NCBI GenBank assembly: GCA_023269865.1
Contig: JAGDWR010000098.1
Coordinates: 2,095-9,824 of the forward strand
DNA from: Candidatus Methanodesulfokora sp.
GTDB lineage: Archaea; Korarchaeota; Korarchaeia; Korarchaeales; Korarchaeaceae
DNA length: 7,730 nucleotides
Reading direction: 5' to 3'
In this document: in pieces, positions 5,678 to 7,730 of the stretch
Position numbering within the stretch: position 1 is the first letter of the stretch
Layout of the letters: each line of letters starts with the position of its first letter
Notes under the pieces: model-generated
The model's input: only the letters and a program-made list of their open reading frames with translations
Databases searched by the model: none
Told to the model about the DNA's origin: nothing
Position numbers and translations under genes: made by a program

Positions 5678-5685
5678 TTTAAAAA
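5678..5685 (+). promoter_or_regulatory. Candidate TATA box of the DUF2070 gene
   Basis: TTTAAAAA lies 26-33 bases before the ATG at 5711, so the transcript would be leaderless or nearly so. No ribosome-binding site precedes that ATG, which agrees. Confidence 0.55.
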
Positions 5686-5710
5686 GCATTATGTTTCCAG
5701 TGTAAACGTT

Positions 5711-7351
5711 ATGGAATTCAACAGGGATAGTACAGGTATAGAGGAAAGAGCAAAGATGGTGTTCTCGCTTGGATCCACCACCATGGCCTTACTGCTAGCT
5801 ATATTTATGCTTTTCTTAATGCTGTTGCTCAGCATAGTTTTTGAAAAGCCTCTTCTGCAGTTGATTTTGTTCTCTGCCTCTTTAGCTTTCATGACTGCCT
5901 CCTCCATGAAATCAAGCAGCTTTATGAACTTCAGGAGATCTATGTGGGCTTCTCTTATAGCTATATCCCCTCAGATGATCTCCTACATGATGCTGCTTCC
6001 ACTTGGAGCAGAGAGGATGTTCACAAGATTTCTCTACAGCTCTTTATATCTGGCAGGCCTGATAACACTGATAATGGATAGAAAAGCAAGAAAAGTGGTT
6101 TTCATGGCTTCTTCTCTCATTCCCTCGATAATTGACATGAGGGTTGTTGCAGTAGCATTGCCATCATCTGCTCTATCCTTGTTACTTACTTATAAAATAA
6201 TTAAAAAAGTGTCATCTATAGGAGGGGAGAACCCAGCCAAGGTTCTCTCCCATCTGCTCCTCTCATCTGATCCAGAACCGCTGGAGGAGGTTCTTGAGAG
6301 GTTATCTCCAGAGGGAGAGGTGACATCCTCCGTTATATTGCTGGGAGATGTTGCCATTGTGACAGCTAACTTTCACCCAGGTCCTCTAATAGCTGGAAGC
6401 TCTGGAGCTCCTGCGAGGATAATAACAGAGCTTGAGGGGAATGGATATAGACCGATCTTTCTCAGGGCTGCAAGCACTCATGCAAGCAATCTTCCCTCCA
6501 AAAAAGAGGTGGAAAAAGTGATAAATGAGATAAAAGAAGGGATAATGAGGGCTGATGAATGTCGCTGCAGCTATGCTGTGAGAAGGAGCAACAAGTTTGA
6601 TGTAACTGCACAGAGATTTGGGGATTTAGTCCTGGCAACAGTCAGCGGGAGAAGCTTTGGGAGCTTTGAAGACCTGCCGAGCACAGTGGAGAGGAGAATT
6701 AACGATATTTTGAGGGCAAAAGGATGTAAAATAAGGGTGATAGTTGTGGATAGACATGATTCCCTCCTTCCGGAGGGGAAAAGAAGGAAAATAGATCCTT
6801 TTTCAGATGAGGAGGATGAGCTGATAAACTTGCTCCTTGATGCAATAAGCGAGGTTGAGTGCAACATGGATAGAATAAGAGCTGGATATTCGACTGTTGA
6901 TGTGAAGCTGAGGAGCATAGGAAAGGGTGGTGTCAGAGTTGCAGTTGTCGGAAACGCAGCTTACATATGCTTTGACTCAAACAACATGTTGCCTGAGCTC
7001 AGGGATATGATAGCAGAGAGAGTTGAGAGGGAGGGGCTCATACCAGTGATAGCCACAACAGACACCCATGACACCCTCGGCGTAAGGGAGACAGCAAATC
7101 CTGCTGGAATCGGGTGCGATAAAAGCTGCCTTGTTAAAGTAGCAGATGCTGTAAGAGATGCTGTTTTAAGAGCTAAAGAAAGTGGAAGGGAGGTAAAAGC
7201 CAGGATAAGCTTGAGAAAGGTCAGGATAAAGGTCGTTGGAGGTGACCTCATGAGGGATATAATAAGGAAAGCTGAGGAGGCAGATTACTCGATACCTCTA
7301 GTCCTTTTAGGCTTGATACCAGCTCAGATGGCTCTCTTATTCATCTTCTAG
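5711..7351 (+). CDS. DUF2070 archaeal membrane protein with a putative hydrolase-like domain
   Basis: I recognise this as the archaeal DUF2070 family, for which I know no proven function. The 546-residue protein begins with five or six hydrophobic segments (about 21-160), followed by a soluble domain (about 190-520) and a final hydrophobic segment (about 525-546, DYSIPLVLLGLIPAQMALLF). The soluble domain has spaced polar motifs: ANFHPGPLIAGSSGAPARI (H222), STHASNLPSK (H257), VDRHDSLLP (D347, H349, D350) and ATTDTHDTLGVRETANPAG (D451, H453, D454). Two cysteines follow at C469 and C473. Clustered His/Asp in short turns suggests metal binding and hydrolysis near the membrane, but this is inference. 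The ATG at 5711 fits a leaderless transcript. The gene diverges from an Lrp/AsnC regulator, and its stop shares CTAG with the convergent winged-helix gene. Confidence 0.85.
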   Translation: MEFNRDSTGIEERAKMVFSLGSTTMALLLAIFMLFLMLLLSIVFEKPLLQLILFSASLAFMTASSMKSSSFMNFRRSMWASLIAISPQMISYMMLLPLGAERMFTRFLYSSLYLAGLITLIMDRKARKVVFMASSLIPSIIDMRVVAVALPSSALSLLLTYKIIKKVSSIGGENPAKVLSHLLLSSDPEPLEEVLERLSPEGEVTSSVILLGDVAIVTANFHPGPLIAGSSGAPARIITELEGNGYRPIFLRAASTHASNLPSKKEVEKVINEIKEGIMRADECRCSYAVRRSNKFDVTAQRFGDLVLATVSGRSFGSFEDLPSTVERRINDILRAKGCKIRVIVVDRHDSLLPEGKRRKIDPFSDEEDELINLLLDAISEVECNMDRIRAGYSTVDVKLRSIGKGGVRVAVVGNAAYICFDSNNMLPELRDMIAERVEREGLIPVIATTDTHDTLGVRETANPAGIGCDKSCLVKVADAVRDAVLRAKESGREVKARISLRKVRIKVVGGDLMRDIIRKAEEADYSIPLVLLGLIPAQMALLFIF

Positions 7352-7638
7352 CAAGCTAGTTTGTACTTTATGTTTTTTCCTCTCCCCTCCTTGACAACCA
7401 ATCCCTTGCGCTGGAGCCTTTCAAGCAACTTCCTCACCGAGCTCTCCCTCAACTTTAGCAATTTCTCTAGGTCGCTTCTCGATACCTTCCCCTTTTCCCT
7501 GATGTACTCCAATGCAAGCCTCTCCTTGTCGTCCAAGTCGGCTGTGTACCTGCTATTTATCTCCACTCTGAAGAACCCATTGGAGTAGAACATAGGCTCT
7601 CCATTTCCATTGAGCAGGCATCTTCTCATGACCTCCAA
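7348..7638 (-). CDS. Small winged-helix protein, possible remnant of a Schlafen/RecG-like (AlbA_2/AAA_4) regulator
   Basis: Residues about 37-95 form a winged helix: DDKERLALEYIREKGKVSR, then DLEKLLKLRESSVRKLLERL and a wing KGLVVKEGRGKNIKYKL. The preceding part (GTLEVMRRCLLNGNGEP read through the start, then MFYSNGFFRVEI) looks to me like the junction just before the terminal winged helix in large ATP-binding Schlafen/RecG-related proteins, where a GTG..RM...C...G.PEP.F.. pattern is usual. If so, this is the tail of a gene whose front is gone: the same frame hits a TAA at about 7666-7664, and another gene seems to start at 7727. It may still be expressed as a small DNA-binding protein: ATG 7629 has GGAGGT one base before it, and a weak TATA lies near 7669-7662. 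The alternative start is TTG 7638. Confidence 0.6.
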   Translation of the reverse strand: MEVMRRCLLNGNGEPMFYSNGFFRVEINSRYTADLDDKERLALEYIREKGKVSRSDLEKLLKLRESSVRKLLERLQRKGLVVKEGRGKNIKYKLAC

Positions 7639-7688
7639 GGTGCCAACCGTTCTGTCTGAGCATTAACTTTCGTTAGCTCTTCATTCTT

Positions 7689-7710
7689 CCCTCCTCATTT
7701 CATGGGAGGG
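7689..7710. other. Hairpin CCCTCC/GGAGGG near the right edge
   Basis: An exact six-base stem, CCCTCC (7689-7694) with GGAGGG (7705-7710), encloses a ten-base loop. It sits between the small winged-helix gene and the possible gene start at 7727, in the leader of the latter. It could be a regulatory fold; it is too short to claim more. Confidence 0.3.
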
Positions 7711-7715
7711 CTTTC

Positions 7716-7730
7716 GGGGTGAACGGATGA
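7716..7730 (+). promoter_or_regulatory. Ribosome-binding site and possible start codon of a gene beyond the right edge
   Basis: GGGGTGA (7716-7722) is followed after four bases by ATG (7727-7729). Core and spacing match the GGTGA(T) sites before trpB2, the binding protein and the ATPase. Only the start codon is inside the window, so no product can be named. A TTAACTTT box near 7664-7671 might be its promoter. Confidence 0.35.

Larger units (their letters stand above)
5649..5694. repeat. Repeated CATTATGT in the Lrp/DUF2070 divergent promoter
   Basis: CATTATGT occurs at 5649-5656 (within the self-complementary ACATTATGT) and again at 5687-5694, 38 bases apart. The first copy abuts the Lrp TATA box on its downstream side, and the second lies just after the DUF2070 TATA box. 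This is a sensible arrangement for a site bound by the Lrp-family protein to control both genes, but it is A/T-rich and could be chance. Confidence 0.35.

Noticed and set aside
7626..7663. Alternative minus-strand start at ATG 7663 upstream of the winged-helix gene
   Set aside because: It is out of frame with the winged helix, ends after about 30 codons inside it, and shows no recognisable protein.
1..7730. CRISPR array, insertion sequence, attachment site or integrase
   Set aside because: No regularly spaced repeats, terminal inverted repeats, target duplications, transposase or recombinase motifs were seen.

Overview
The window looks like chromosomal DNA from a thermophilic archaeon, probably of the crenarchaeal/korarchaeal side of the tree. 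This is an inference from gene content and signals, not from a marker gene. The supporting signs are archaeal TATA boxes of the TTTATATA/TTTAAATA type, ribosome-binding sites of the GGTGAT type, heavy use of AGG/AGA and ATA codons, tightly overlapping genes, and archaeal families (a SerK-like kinase, TrpB2, a DUF2070 membrane protein, a short Lrp/AsnC regulator). No rRNA, tRNA, CRISPR array or insertion sequence was seen, and no stretch above 300 bases lacks a gene.

Region 1 (1-1040, minus strand) is a two-gene unit. A compact ParB-fold protein resembling the free-serine kinase SerK overlaps by ATGA the start of trpB2, which runs off the left edge. TrpB2 enzymes are known to use O-phospho-L-serine, the product of SerK, so the pair reads as a short route from serine plus indole to tryptophan. 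The serK 5' end is odd: a good promoter and a strong ribosome-binding site lead to an ATG that is out of frame with serK and encodes only MGDLVWLL.

Region 2 (1130-4060, minus strand) is a metal-uptake operon: a DtxR/MntR-family regulator, a ZnuA/TroA-like binding protein with signal peptide and C-terminal membrane anchor, the ATPase and the ABC-3 permease. Every junction overlaps. The regulator has lost most canonical metal ligands and carries a Cys-Cys pair in the same place. An imperfect palindrome lies between its TATA box and its start.

Region 3 (4060-5710) has a plus-strand beta-CASP-type metallo-beta-lactamase nuclease converging on a minus-strand Lrp/AsnC regulator. The regulator is divergent from the next gene, and a repeated CATTATGT lies in the shared promoter.

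Region 4 (5711-7730) holds a DUF2070 membrane protein with His/Asp motifs that look catalytic. Its stop codon shares a CTAG with the stop of a small convergent winged-helix gene. That small gene resembles the C-terminal tail of large Schlafen/RecG-like (AlbA_2/AAA_4) proteins and may be a remnant. A ribosome-binding site and ATG at the extreme right edge suggest another plus-strand gene starting there.
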